This document shows, in pieces, positions 6,900 to 13,675 of a stretch of 18,205 nt of DNA (its first letter is position 1; each line of letters starts with the position of its first letter). This DNA comes from UBA2979 sp963694535 (lineage in GTDB: Bacteria > Chloroflexota > Dehalococcoidia > UBA2979): NCBI GenBank assembly GCA_963694535.1, contig CAVODE010000034.1, positions 1 through 18,205 on the forward strand, read 5' to 3'. The notes beneath the pieces were generated by a model. The model was not told where the DNA came from. It worked only from the letters and a program-made list of their open reading frames with translations, and made no database searches. The position numbers and the translations under genes are program-made.

Positions 6900-7841
6900 C
6901 TATATCACTGAAGTCATTTGGCCATCTGGACTTATCACTACGTCGTGCGCACGAATATTTCGGAGCACTGTACCTGGTGCTACCAGGGCGTTTTTTAGAT
7001 CGACATTGGTGAGTTGGCAATTTGGTCCAACAACGACATTATCGTGAATTGTAGAGTTGTTAACTTCAGCAGACGAATCGATCAGACATTGATTTTTATC
7101 GAGAAGTGTCTTTTGAGTTTTGAGTAGGGCGGATAGAGTACCTGTGTCTAACCAAGCCCCGTTCCAGACCCGTCCGCCGATAGAAGCATTCTCCCGATGA
7201 AGAGTTTCGAGCATTCCGGTAATTTCAATTTCTCCTCTAGAACTAATTTCGGGGCTTAAGCAAATTCGGTCCACCACTTCATGGGTCAGCATCCATATTC
7301 CGACAAGCGCCAGATTAGATTTCGGCACCTCGGGTTTTTCTTCAATCGAAATAATTTGCTCACTAGCGTTTATTTCTACTATTCCCATTTGTGACGGACG
7401 CTCAGTTTCGTGAAGTGGGAGCCAAGCATCCCATCCACCGGTAATAAAAGTGTGAATTTGATCAGTAAGTTGATTTGTGAAGGGTGAATTTTCTTTTAAA
7501 ATCGTATCAACAGCTACCACAACTACCGGTCGGTTTTTTAAAATCGGCCCGCACGCTGCAAGTGCGTCTCCAGATCCCATCGGCGTTGCTTGAACATGCG
7601 TGGATATCTTTAAATCTGGCCTGTAGTCTTTTGCGATAAGCTCAGTTTCTTGATCATTTGGGCTTGTAACTATAGCGATTTCATCAATTGTTGCGCTGGC
7701 TAATAAATCTATCGCATATGCTATGAGCGGACGATTAAGAAGTGGAATTTGAGATTTCGTGAAAAAATTTGAGAGCGGCTTTAAGCGAGAGGCTTTACCG
7801 CCTGTCAGTATCACCCCGAGTATTTTTTCGTCCGTTGGCAT
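6900..7841 (-). CDS. Sugar-1-phosphate nucleotidyltransferase (NDP-sugar pyrophosphorylase-like) with C-terminal beta-helix
   Basis: A 313-residue protein from ATG at 7841. A GT-A type nucleotidyltransferase domain comes first: GVILTGGKASRLKPLS (9-24), a variant of the usual G-G-x-G-T-R-L-x-P-L-T motif; PLLNRPLIAYAIDLL (33-47); Asp112 in AVDTIL as the metal aspartate; IEEKP (166-170); and WLDTG with Asp232 (230-234). The C-terminal 60 residues look like a short left-handed beta-helix (SAEVNNSTIHDNVVVG). Such proteins make NDP-sugars for cell-envelope glycans or storage; base and sugar are not predictable. A TTG at 7865 is in frame, but GGAG at 7849-7852, seven bases before the ATG, decides for the ATG. 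It precedes lhgO with no evident metabolic link and diverges from the ClpS-like gene. Confidence 0.88.
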   Translation of the reverse strand: MPTDEKILGVILTGGKASRLKPLSNFFTKSQIPLLNRPLIAYAIDLLASATIDEIAIVTSPNDQETELIAKDYRPDLKISTHVQATPMGSGDALAACGPILKNRPVVVVAVDTILKENSPFTNQLTDQIHTFITGGWDAWLPLHETERPSQMGIVEINASEQIISIEEKPEVPKSNLALVGIWMLTHEVVDRICLSPEISSRGEIEITGMLETLHRENASIGGRVWNGAWLDTGTLSALLKTQKTLLDKNQCLIDSSAEVNNSTIHDNVVVGPNCQLTNVDLKNALVAPGTVLRNIRAHDVVISPDGQMTSVI

Positions 7842-8025
7842 CGTCAAACTCCATGAGTCCTTCAAAAGAGCTAGTGCAAGCAGCTTTCAGGTAACTTCCA
7901 GCATTAAAACAATCGATTTATCTATCAAGAATAACTTTAGTCCCCGCAATAGCTTTTCGCGCGTTCACGGAGAAACTTTTCCTACTACAGACATTAACAT
8001 TTCGGCTAGTGAGCAGCTAGATTCA

Positions 8026-8283
8026 GTGTGGCAGGTTGTTCTAGAAGATGATGACTTTCACACATATCAGTACGTCATAGAGATGTTGGGAAAAATTTTT
8101 GGCTATAGTCAGGAGAAGGCATTTGCATTGGCTCGGATAGTTGATACGAATGGTCGAGTAGCGGTATATACCGATTCGAAGACTCTATGTGAGGATATGC
8201 AAACTCAGATCCATTCGTATGGTGCGGATCCGAGAATCGAAAACTCGAAGGGGTCGATGACGGCTGTTATCGAACCTCTTTAA
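8026..8283 (+). CDS. clpS: ClpS-like Clp protease adaptor (start uncertain)
   Basis: The frame encodes a ClpS domain: WQVVLEDDDFHTYQYVIEML, then GYSQEKAFALARIVDTNGRV, and a tail with IHSYGADPR and MTAVIEPL. ClpS delivers N-degron substrates to ClpAP or ClpCP in the cytoplasm. In E. coli ClpS the amino group of the substrate is held by an Asn-Asp-Asp motif and a histidine. Here the motif is Asp-Asp-Asp, and Asp replaces the histidine in the segment before NGR, so substrate choice may differ. The listed GTG at 8026 gives only 85 residues and lacks the flexible N-terminal tail. The frame is open upstream to GTG at 7759, which would overlap the 5' end of the divergent nucleotidyltransferase. The stretch 7973-8025 (ETFPTTDINISASEQLD) reads like a ClpS tail, so the true start may be upstream, perhaps at an unusual codon (ATT at 7993). 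Confidence 0.8.
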   Translation: MWQVVLEDDDFHTYQYVIEMLGKIFGYSQEKAFALARIVDTNGRVAVYTDSKTLCEDMQTQIHSYGADPRIENSKGSMTAVIEPL

Positions 8284-8389
8284 GCTTACGTCTTGCCGCT
8301 TTGGATAGTGTATTGTTATCCCTTTTCATATTGAATAACACGTGAGACACTCGAATCGCTGAATAGTAAGGACGTTTGAGAGGCAACAT

Positions 8390-9586
8390 ATGGACTGGTC
8401 GGATAATCGCATACAAGCAAATTTTCGCAGTGAAGTACGAACTGTAATAACAGATCGGTTACCAGAACGATATAGGGCTTCGGGTGGTAGTTGGGAACAT
8501 GATCGGCGATCTGAGAACGCTGATGCTCGAGCCGCAGCTACTGAGTGGTCTGATGCACTTGCCGAAAGAGGATGGGTGGCTCCCCACTGGCCTAAGGAGT
8601 ACGGAGGGGCCGGGCTCTCTCCAATGGAACAATTTATTTTTAAACAAGAAATGTCACTAGCTGCGGCGCCTTCGGTAGGAGGCCAGGGTGTATCACAACT
8701 TGGACCAACTTTGATAGTGCACGGAACCGATGAGCAAAAAGCCGAGCACCTGCCAAAGATTTTGTCCGGCGAGGTTGATTGGCGTCAGGGTTATTCTGAA
8801 CCCGGCTCTGGTTCAGATCTTGCGTCATTACAAACACGAGCGATTCGAGATGGTGACGAGTATGTAATTAATGGGCAGAAAATATGGACGTCGTTAGCGC
8901 ATTTTGCTGATTGGCTTTATGTTCTGTGTCGAACAGATCCTGATGCTCCGAAACACCGAGGTATTTCTTTTTTGCTCGTAGATAAGCATGCCCCGGGTGT
9001 GACCATCCGTCCACTTATTGATATGAGTGGACGACATCACTTCAACGAGACTTTTTTTGAAGACGTCAGAGTTCCTTCGACAAATAGGGTCGGTGAGGAG
9101 AATCGAGGTTGGTATGTTGGAATGACTCTGTTGGATTTCGAAAGATCCAATATTACTGGCGCTGTGGCTTCGAAAAGAACTTTGGATAAGCTTCGAGATT
9201 TTCTTCAAACTGATGAAGGTCAGTCAAGAAGCCCAGGATATGAACCTAATCGCCGTCAGATAGCTGATCGATATATTGAGACTGATGTGATGTATAACTT
9301 CTCCTTTCGAATTATTTCAATGCAAGACAATGGTCTAATTCCAAACTATGAGGCATCTGTATCTAAGCTATTCAACAGTGAGATGTCACAGAGAATTGCT
9401 CTGACAGGCACACGGGTATTCGGTCTTTATTCGAATATCCATGACTCTAAAAGCCGATGGGCAGTAATGGAGAGCGATATGTCGAACTCCTACCTTTTGT
9501 CAGTGAGTTCCACGATTGCAGCTGGGACAAGCGAAATCCAGAGAAATATTATCGCTACTCGCGGCCTTGGATTGCCACGAGGTTAA
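8390..9586 (+). CDS. Acyl-CoA dehydrogenase (FadE-like)
   Basis: A 398-residue flavoprotein with the full acyl-CoA dehydrogenase fold: WPKEYGGAGLSPMEQ (67-81), the FAD/substrate segment QGYSEPGSGSDLASL (133-147), INGQKIWTS (160-168), and the C-terminal AAGTSEIQRNIIATRGLGLP (377-396). In medium-chain enzymes the catalytic glutamate directly precedes the G-T motif; here that position is Ala378. The candidate base is Glu251 in LDFERSNI (248-255), the alternative position used by isovaleryl- and long-chain-type enzymes (family knowledge). It should oxidise an acyl-CoA to the 2-enoyl-CoA and pass electrons to ETF; many relatives act on branched or ring-bearing substrates. GAGAGG precedes the ATG. 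The 106-base gap upstream contains no clear terminator or promoter. The DinB-fold gene follows after 33 bases. Confidence 0.95.
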   Translation: MDWSDNRIQANFRSEVRTVITDRLPERYRASGGSWEHDRRSENADARAAATEWSDALAERGWVAPHWPKEYGGAGLSPMEQFIFKQEMSLAAAPSVGGQGVSQLGPTLIVHGTDEQKAEHLPKILSGEVDWRQGYSEPGSGSDLASLQTRAIRDGDEYVINGQKIWTSLAHFADWLYVLCRTDPDAPKHRGISFLLVDKHAPGVTIRPLIDMSGRHHFNETFFEDVRVPSTNRVGEENRGWYVGMTLLDFERSNITGAVASKRTLDKLRDFLQTDEGQSRSPGYEPNRRQIADRYIETDVMYNFSFRIISMQDNGLIPNYEASVSKLFNSEMSQRIALTGTRVFGLYSNIHDSKSRWAVMESDMSNSYLLSVSSTIAAGTSEIQRNIIATRGLGLPRG

Positions 9587-9619
9587 TAATAAAAGATAAA
9601 ATGAATTAAGGAGGATTTT

Positions 9620-10153
9620 ATGAGTTCTGAGATAAGCATTCAGGAGTATCTTGCGGAGTATACTGATGTACTTCTGAAGAGTACCGCTCGGGCAGTCGCC
9701 GATCTTACGGCTACAGAATTGCAGTATCGACCTGAAGGTCCGTGTAATTCAATTGGTTTCGATGCGTGGCATATCGGCCGAACTGCTGATAATTTGATTC
9801 ATTTCGCATTTGATCGAGATAAACCAGTCTGGCTCCAGCAAGAGTTGAATGAAAAATGGGATCTTCCCAAGGTAGATCAGGGTACTTCCATGACTCCGGA
9901 AGAGGCCTATGCGCTTGTTTTTCCCGAAGGAGACGAACTGGCGAAATATATCACAGACGTCAGAGATGCTATTGTTCCGAGAATTAAGGATATGAGTATG
10001 GACTACTTGCTTGAAGAGATGTACATACGCCCTAACGGCGATCTAGCCAAATATCAGATCATTGGCCAAGTAATTATTAATCACGGCAACCAGCATTATG
10101 GACAGATCAATATGGCAGTGACCATGATAGGTAAGCCTGGCTTGGGTGTTTAG
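9620..10153 (+). CDS. DinB-superfamily four-helix metal-binding protein
   Basis: A 177-residue protein with the DinB/YfiT fold signature. The first metal histidine is His51 in DAWHIGRTADN (48-58), and the other two are His155 and His159 in NHGNQHYGQI (154-163), the H-x(3)-H pair typical of the last helix. The family includes metal-dependent enzymes that use thiol cofactors (mycothiol or bacillithiol S-transferases, maleylpyruvate isomerase-like) and proteins of unknown function. A strong AAGGAGG at 9608-9614 lies five bases before the ATG. It sits 33 bases after the acyl-CoA dehydrogenase and before a strong terminator, so it ends that unit. A thiol-transfer or detoxification role is possible but not shown. 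Confidence 0.85.
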   Translation: MSSEISIQEYLAEYTDVLLKSTARAVADLTATELQYRPEGPCNSIGFDAWHIGRTADNLIHFAFDRDKPVWLQQELNEKWDLPKVDQGTSMTPEEAYALVFPEGDELAKYITDVRDAIVPRIKDMSMDYLLEEMYIRPNGDLAKYQIIGQVIINHGNQHYGQINMAVTMIGKPGLGV

Positions 10154-10185
10154 CAATATCCTAAACTAGTCAGATAAGTAATTGA

Positions 10186-10225
10186 AAAATGAAAAGGCCA
10201 CTGTTAACAGTGGCCTTTTCATTTT
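10186..10225. terminator. Bidirectional Rho-independent terminator (perfect 40-bp palindrome)
   Basis: An exactly palindromic 40-bp sequence: 18-base arms joined by a TTAA centre. The GC-rich core GGCCACTG pairs with CAGTGGCC, and the outer arm gives an A-run on one side and TTTTCATTTT on the other, so it works as an intrinsic terminator in both directions. It lies between the converging DinB-fold gene (ends 10153) and thiolase module 2 (ends 10273), where a shared terminator is expected. Confidence 0.95.
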
Positions 10226-10272
10226 GTATCCCTATAAGAGATTAATTAGCAAACCGCAAAACAGTTTATGTT

Positions 10273-11427
10273 TTACTGATTCCCTAAAATAAGGGTGCTT
10301 GTAGCGCTAAACATTCCACCTGGCGCATGTACCAATGAAGTTTCAACGCCGTCGACCTGCGCTTCTGCTTCACCACGAAGTTGCCTGACAGACTCCTGAA
10401 TGGCAAACATTCCGTACATCCCGGTATGCGTGTACGACAAGCCACCGCCATTGGTGTTGATTGGGAACTTGCCGCCAGGCGCTGAATTCATCTCCGCAAA
10501 CCACGGACCACCCTCCCCTGGTTTTACAAATCCCAAAGACTCAAGAGCGTAGATAGGTAGATGTGAGAACGCATCGTAAAATTCAGCGTGGTCAATCGCA
10601 GAGTGATCTAGTCCGGCCATCTTGAACGCTTCAGGTCCCGTGTGTCGAGAGGCACTAGTCCATTCGGTGAAGTCCAGCATCTGACTTATATTAGTGTGAG
10701 CGATTGCCTCGCCTCGACCAAGCACATATACGGGCTTCTTTGGAAAGTCTTTCGCACGTTCTTCAGAAACCAAAACAAGTGCACCACCGCCATCTGTCAC
10801 AAGGCAGCAGTTCAGGAGATGAAGTGGCCAAGCAATCATTCGGCTTTCGAGCACATCATTGATGGTGATTGGATCTCGCATCATTGCTCGAGTATTTTTC
10901 TCCGCCCATTGCCGTGTAGCAACCGATACAGCAGCAAGTTGTTCTTCAGTCGTACCGTATTTTTTCATGTGTTGCGCAACAGGAACTGAGAACATCGTTG
11001 GAGGTCCGGCTACGCCAAATGGTGCTTCGAATTGCCCACCAGGGGTTGCACGACCTGCACTTCCTCCACCCACTCCCACACGCGATCGACCAGATTCACC
11101 GTGAGTTACAAGAATCACATCGGCATAGCCGGCTGCAATAGCCGCCACAGCATGGCTCACATGTATTAGAAATGAGCACCCTCCGACTGATGTTCCATCA
11201 ACATATCTTGGAATAATTCCAAGATATTCAGCCAATGCGGCTGGTGATACTCCGGCAGTGGCAAGCCCGTCCACATCGTCTATTGTTAGGCCACAGTCGG
11301 CGAGGGCATTGAACGCTGACTCGGCATGTAATTGTAGGGTTGAATGCGTAGGTAATTTTCCTACAGTGTCTGTTTCAGCCGCTCCTACGATTGCGACTTT
11401 GTGACTGAGATTTCTTGTATCAGGCAT
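10273..11427 (-). CDS. Thiolase-fold protein (SCP2/Ltp2-type), DUF35-partnered, cysteine at the nucleophile position
   Basis: A 384-residue paralogue of the first thiolase. It keeps Cys84 in SVGGCSFLIHVSHAV (80-94), exactly where module 1 has Ser84. Shared landmarks are LVTDGGGALVLV (209-220), FYDAF with Tyr284 (283-287), NTNGGGLSYTHTGM with His334 (324-337), and a VRQLRGEAEAQV stretch near the C-terminus. A thiolase-type acyl transfer through Cys84 is possible; retro-aldol cleavage as in Ltp2 is the alternative. GGAG at 11435-11438 lies seven bases before the ATG. It follows DUF35 protein 2 by 30 bases on the same strand, so the order is DUF35 then thiolase, reversed from module 1. The 40-bp palindrome terminates it. 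Confidence 0.88.
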   Translation of the reverse strand: MPDTRNLSHKVAIVGAAETDTVGKLPTHSTLQLHAESAFNALADCGLTIDDVDGLATAGVSPAALAEYLGIIPRYVDGTSVGGCSFLIHVSHAVAAIAAGYADVILVTHGESGRSRVGVGGGSAGRATPGGQFEAPFGVAGPPTMFSVPVAQHMKKYGTTEEQLAAVSVATRQWAEKNTRAMMRDPITINDVLESRMIAWPLHLLNCCLVTDGGGALVLVSEERAKDFPKKPVYVLGRGEAIAHTNISQMLDFTEWTSASRHTGPEAFKMAGLDHSAIDHAEFYDAFSHLPIYALESLGFVKPGEGGPWFAEMNSAPGGKFPINTNGGGLSYTHTGMYGMFAIQESVRQLRGEAEAQVDGVETSLVHAPGGMFSATSTLILGNQ

Positions 11428-11457
11428 AATTAGTCTCCAGTTAATCTTTCAGGTTTA

Positions 11458-11874
11458 TTAGGCTAGGTGCCATATTGGTAAGGTAATTTCCTCAGAAACA
11501 TCCTCGTAGCCGATTTCCATAGGTGCATTAACCGGCAAGTTATCCGGTGTAGCCTCTGCTCCACCAAGATCGAGATTTGTCATCATCTTTCCACCTTCAG
11601 CGAGCTCTATTACGGCAATGACATAAGGTGTTTCAAATGCCGGATGACCACGATGCGGTATTACGTACGAAAGTAGTGTTCCTTTACCAGATGCAGTGAA
11701 CCACTCTACATTCTGCGAGTGGCATCCCTCGGCTGGGCAGAACGGTCGTGGGTAGAAATACCCTTTTCCGCAGTCATTACATTTTTGAATTCGCAGCTCA
11801 TGCCTTTTCATTCCATCCCAGTATTCTTGTGTCTCAGGGCTGGCTTCTGGCAGAGGTCTTTGAGGCGTAGTCAT
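11458..11874 (-). CDS. DUF35 Zn-ribbon/OB-fold protein, intact zinc site
   Basis: A 138-residue DUF35 protein with both parts intact: the rubredoxin-like ribbon has Cys32 and Cys35 (KCNDCG) and Cys46 and Cys51 (FCPAEGC), followed by an OB-fold (GKGTLLSYVIPHRGHP, 63-78, to TLPIWHLA). Zinc is expected to be held by these four cysteines. By family knowledge it binds the CoA part of the substrate and forms the active complex with the adjacent thiolase. A G-rich stretch (revcomp of 11882-11887) precedes the ATG by about seven bases. It is the first gene of the leftward pair and diverges from the NIPSNAP-like operon across a 117-base gap, where I see no unambiguous promoter. Confidence 0.92.
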   Translation of the reverse strand: MTTPQRPLPEASPETQEYWDGMKRHELRIQKCNDCGKGYFYPRPFCPAEGCHSQNVEWFTASGKGTLLSYVIPHRGHPAFETPYVIAVIELAEGGKMMTNLDLGGAEATPDNLPVNAPMEIGYEDVSEEITLPIWHLA

Positions 11875-11991
11875 TCTTTAGTCCCCCCTATACTTCAACT
11901 ATTGTCTCTCTATACAAAACGGATGGTACCACTTGGTTGGGTTCAGGGGTTAGAGTCAGTGCCTAGGACTTGCTGTCTGTAGGAGTAGAAA

Positions 11992-12753
11992 ATGATTTTG
12001 GTGCAAAGAGAATTTCAAGTTGATAAAGCTCATCGTGGGGCATTCGAGAGAATGAGTAGTCGCGGTTTGTGGCCCGCTATGCGAGAGATGGGTATGCAAA
12101 TGGTTGCGTATGGGACATGGGGTTTTTCCGGCTCAGGTCAGGTAGTCGTCACCCATTCTGTTTATGCGGATTTTGATCATTGGTATGCGACTCGTAGAAG
12201 TCTTCCTGGCTATTCGTCAGGCTCAAAGGTTGGAGCATTTTATGAAGATCCGGAGATACTCGAACGATTCAAGCATTTGATGCACACATATGCTGAGCGA
12301 GAAAGTTTGGTCAATTATTCGGAAGCGACACCATTTTTAATGGACGAAGAGTTATCTCGCCCAAAGGTACATTATCGGTTGGTAAATGGTCCTTCGAGTG
12401 AGCTCCCAGCAACTTTTGGACGTGGATCGATAGTTGAGCAGGCTGATTTTTCCTACGAAAACAAAGAAATCGCAGAAACCAGCAAAGATCTTTTAGCGAG
12501 TCACATATGGCCTGATTTGGAGTCTCAAGGGGCCCGTGTAATTGGCCTTGGCACGAATGCGCTTCAAGGTGATGAAACATTTTCAACTTTTGTCGCATAT
12601 CCGTCATTCCGGGAGCTTGTTGAGTATGGAAGATCTCCACGGCAGGATGCGTCGGATGACGTAGCACAAGCCTGGGTGCAAAATACTGGACTCATACAAA
12701 CAGTAAAGCGACGATTGCTGATTATTGGAACAGACTATGGCAAAACAAACTGA
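11992..12753 (+). CDS. Tandem NIPSNAP/EthD-like (dimeric alpha/beta barrel) protein
   Basis: A 253-residue protein without a clear named family. It contains two similar halves. Residues 25-64 (GLWPAMREMGMQMVAYGTW and on to FDHW) and 171-210 (HIWPDLESQGARVIGLGTN and on to FRELV) share the pattern W-P-x-L/M-x-x-x-G-x-x-V-x-x-x-G-T followed by a strand and an F-x(2)-hydrophobic helix start. This is typical of ferredoxin-like NIPSNAP/ABM/EthD domains, which usually dimerise; here the dimer would be within one chain. A spacer rich in polar residues (about 100-145) links them. Relatives include small monooxygenases and unknown-function proteins; no catalytic residue can be assigned. AGGAG at 11981-11985 supports the ATG. 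It overlaps the next gene by 17 bases. Confidence 0.68.
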   Translation: MILVQREFQVDKAHRGAFERMSSRGLWPAMREMGMQMVAYGTWGFSGSGQVVVTHSVYADFDHWYATRRSLPGYSSGSKVGAFYEDPEILERFKHLMHTYAERESLVNYSEATPFLMDEELSRPKVHYRLVNGPSSELPATFGRGSIVEQADFSYENKEIAETSKDLLASHIWPDLESQGARVIGLGTNALQGDETFSTFVAYPSFRELVEYGRSPRQDASDDVAQAWVQNTGLIQTVKRRLLIIGTDYGKTN

Positions 12754-13675
12754 ATCACTGCTTGTCGATTCCGAGCTGATAGAGCTCGAGAGACTTGCGG
12801 TTGAGTTGGCAACTTGGGCAGGTGCTGAGGCATCGCAGGCTCTCAACTCGGAGCCAGAAATCAATTACAAGCCCCGTGGCCCTCACCGCAGACCCCGTGC
12901 AGACGGTGATCCTGGGGATCCGGTTTCTGTCATAGATACGAATATTGAGGCGGAAGTCAGGAAACGAGTATCCGAGCGTTTTCCTACACATACGCTTTTG
13001 GGAGAAGAAGAACAACAACTTCCAAATCCTGATGCAGATTGGGTGTGGGTCATTGACCCCATCGACGGGACATCTAATTTTATTAACCGATTTCCTTTGT
13101 TTGCGGTCTCGATCGGTCTTCTTCATCGAGGAATTCCTGTGGTTGGTGCTATTTGGTGTTCAACAACACACCTTACGGGGAGCGGTGTTTATCATGCTCG
13201 GTACGGGAGCGCACTCCATCTCAACGGACAAACTTTGTCAGATCCGCCTTCGCAGGTTAAACGGAGATTAGGGGCTGCTCCAGGGGGATCGCCAGGGAGC
13301 ACTCCTCATTGGGACAATCGAGTCACTGGTAGTGCTGCTTTTGAATTAGCAATGGTTTCGGCAAAGGTGTTTACATCGGTTCCACTATGGTCACTGTCAA
13401 TTTGGGATGTAGCAGCGGGCGTATGTTTAGCGTGGTCGGCTAATTTGGAAGTATGGATAAGAAAAGACGATGAGTGGGTTGAGTTTGAAAAATTTGACCC
13501 TGCACACGAGGGTGTTGGAAAGTCTAGAAGTGAACACTCATCTTTGCGGCACTGGCGATCACCCTTGATTGTCGGAAATAGTCAAGCATGTCAATATTGG
13601 GTGGCTCGAGCAGGCACAGTACTGGGAGTGCGAGGACGTATTTCCCGACGACTCAGGAGATTCCTGAGTGTCTGA
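12737..13675 (+). CDS. Inositol-monophosphatase-family phosphatase
   Basis: A 312-residue protein from ATG at 12737 with the lithium-sensitive Mg-dependent phosphatase motifs: DPVSVIDTNIE (61-71), LLGEEE (87-92), the signature WVIDPIDGTSNF (104-115) with Asp107 and Asp110, and WDVAAG with Asp224 (223-228). These are the metal and substrate residues of IMPase, FBPase, CysQ and histidinol-phosphatase-like members; which substrate it uses is not evident. A TTG at 12725 is an alternative start four codons earlier, but GGA just before the ATG and the natural 17-base overlap with the preceding gene favour the ATG. The C-terminal 15-20 residues are very basic (GRISRRLRRFLS), unusual for the family, which is mostly about 260-270 residues. 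Its stop overlaps the GTG of the next gene by 8 bases. Confidence 0.88.
   Translation: MAKQTESLLVDSELIELERLAVELATWAGAEASQALNSEPEINYKPRGPHRRPRADGDPGDPVSVIDTNIEAEVRKRVSERFPTHTLLGEEEQQLPNPDADWVWVIDPIDGTSNFINRFPLFAVSIGLLHRGIPVVGAIWCSTTHLTGSGVYHARYGSALHLNGQTLSDPPSQVKRRLGAAPGGSPGSTPHWDNRVTGSAAFELAMVSAKVFTSVPLWSLSIWDVAAGVCLAWSANLEVWIRKDDEWVEFEKFDPAHEGVGKSRSEHSSLRHWRSPLIVGNSQACQYWVARAGTVLGVRGRISRRLRRFLSV

Noticed and set aside
7841..7865. TTG start at 7865 for the nucleotidyltransferase
   Set aside because: GGAG seven bases before ATG at 7841 gives a better start and leaves more room for the divergent ClpS-like gene.
8301..8320. GGATA and TATCC inverted repeat after clpS, followed by CTTTT
   Set aside because: The stem is only five base pairs with a nine-base loop and a short T-run; too weak to call a terminator.
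10642..11104. Rightward frames of 115 and 81 codons inside thiolase module 2
   Set aside because: They are antisense to a clear thiolase gene and show no conserved motif.
12755..13271. Long frames on both strands inside the phosphatase gene
   Set aside because: They lie inside the IMPase-like gene, whose motifs are intact, and show no recognisable domain; they are shadows.
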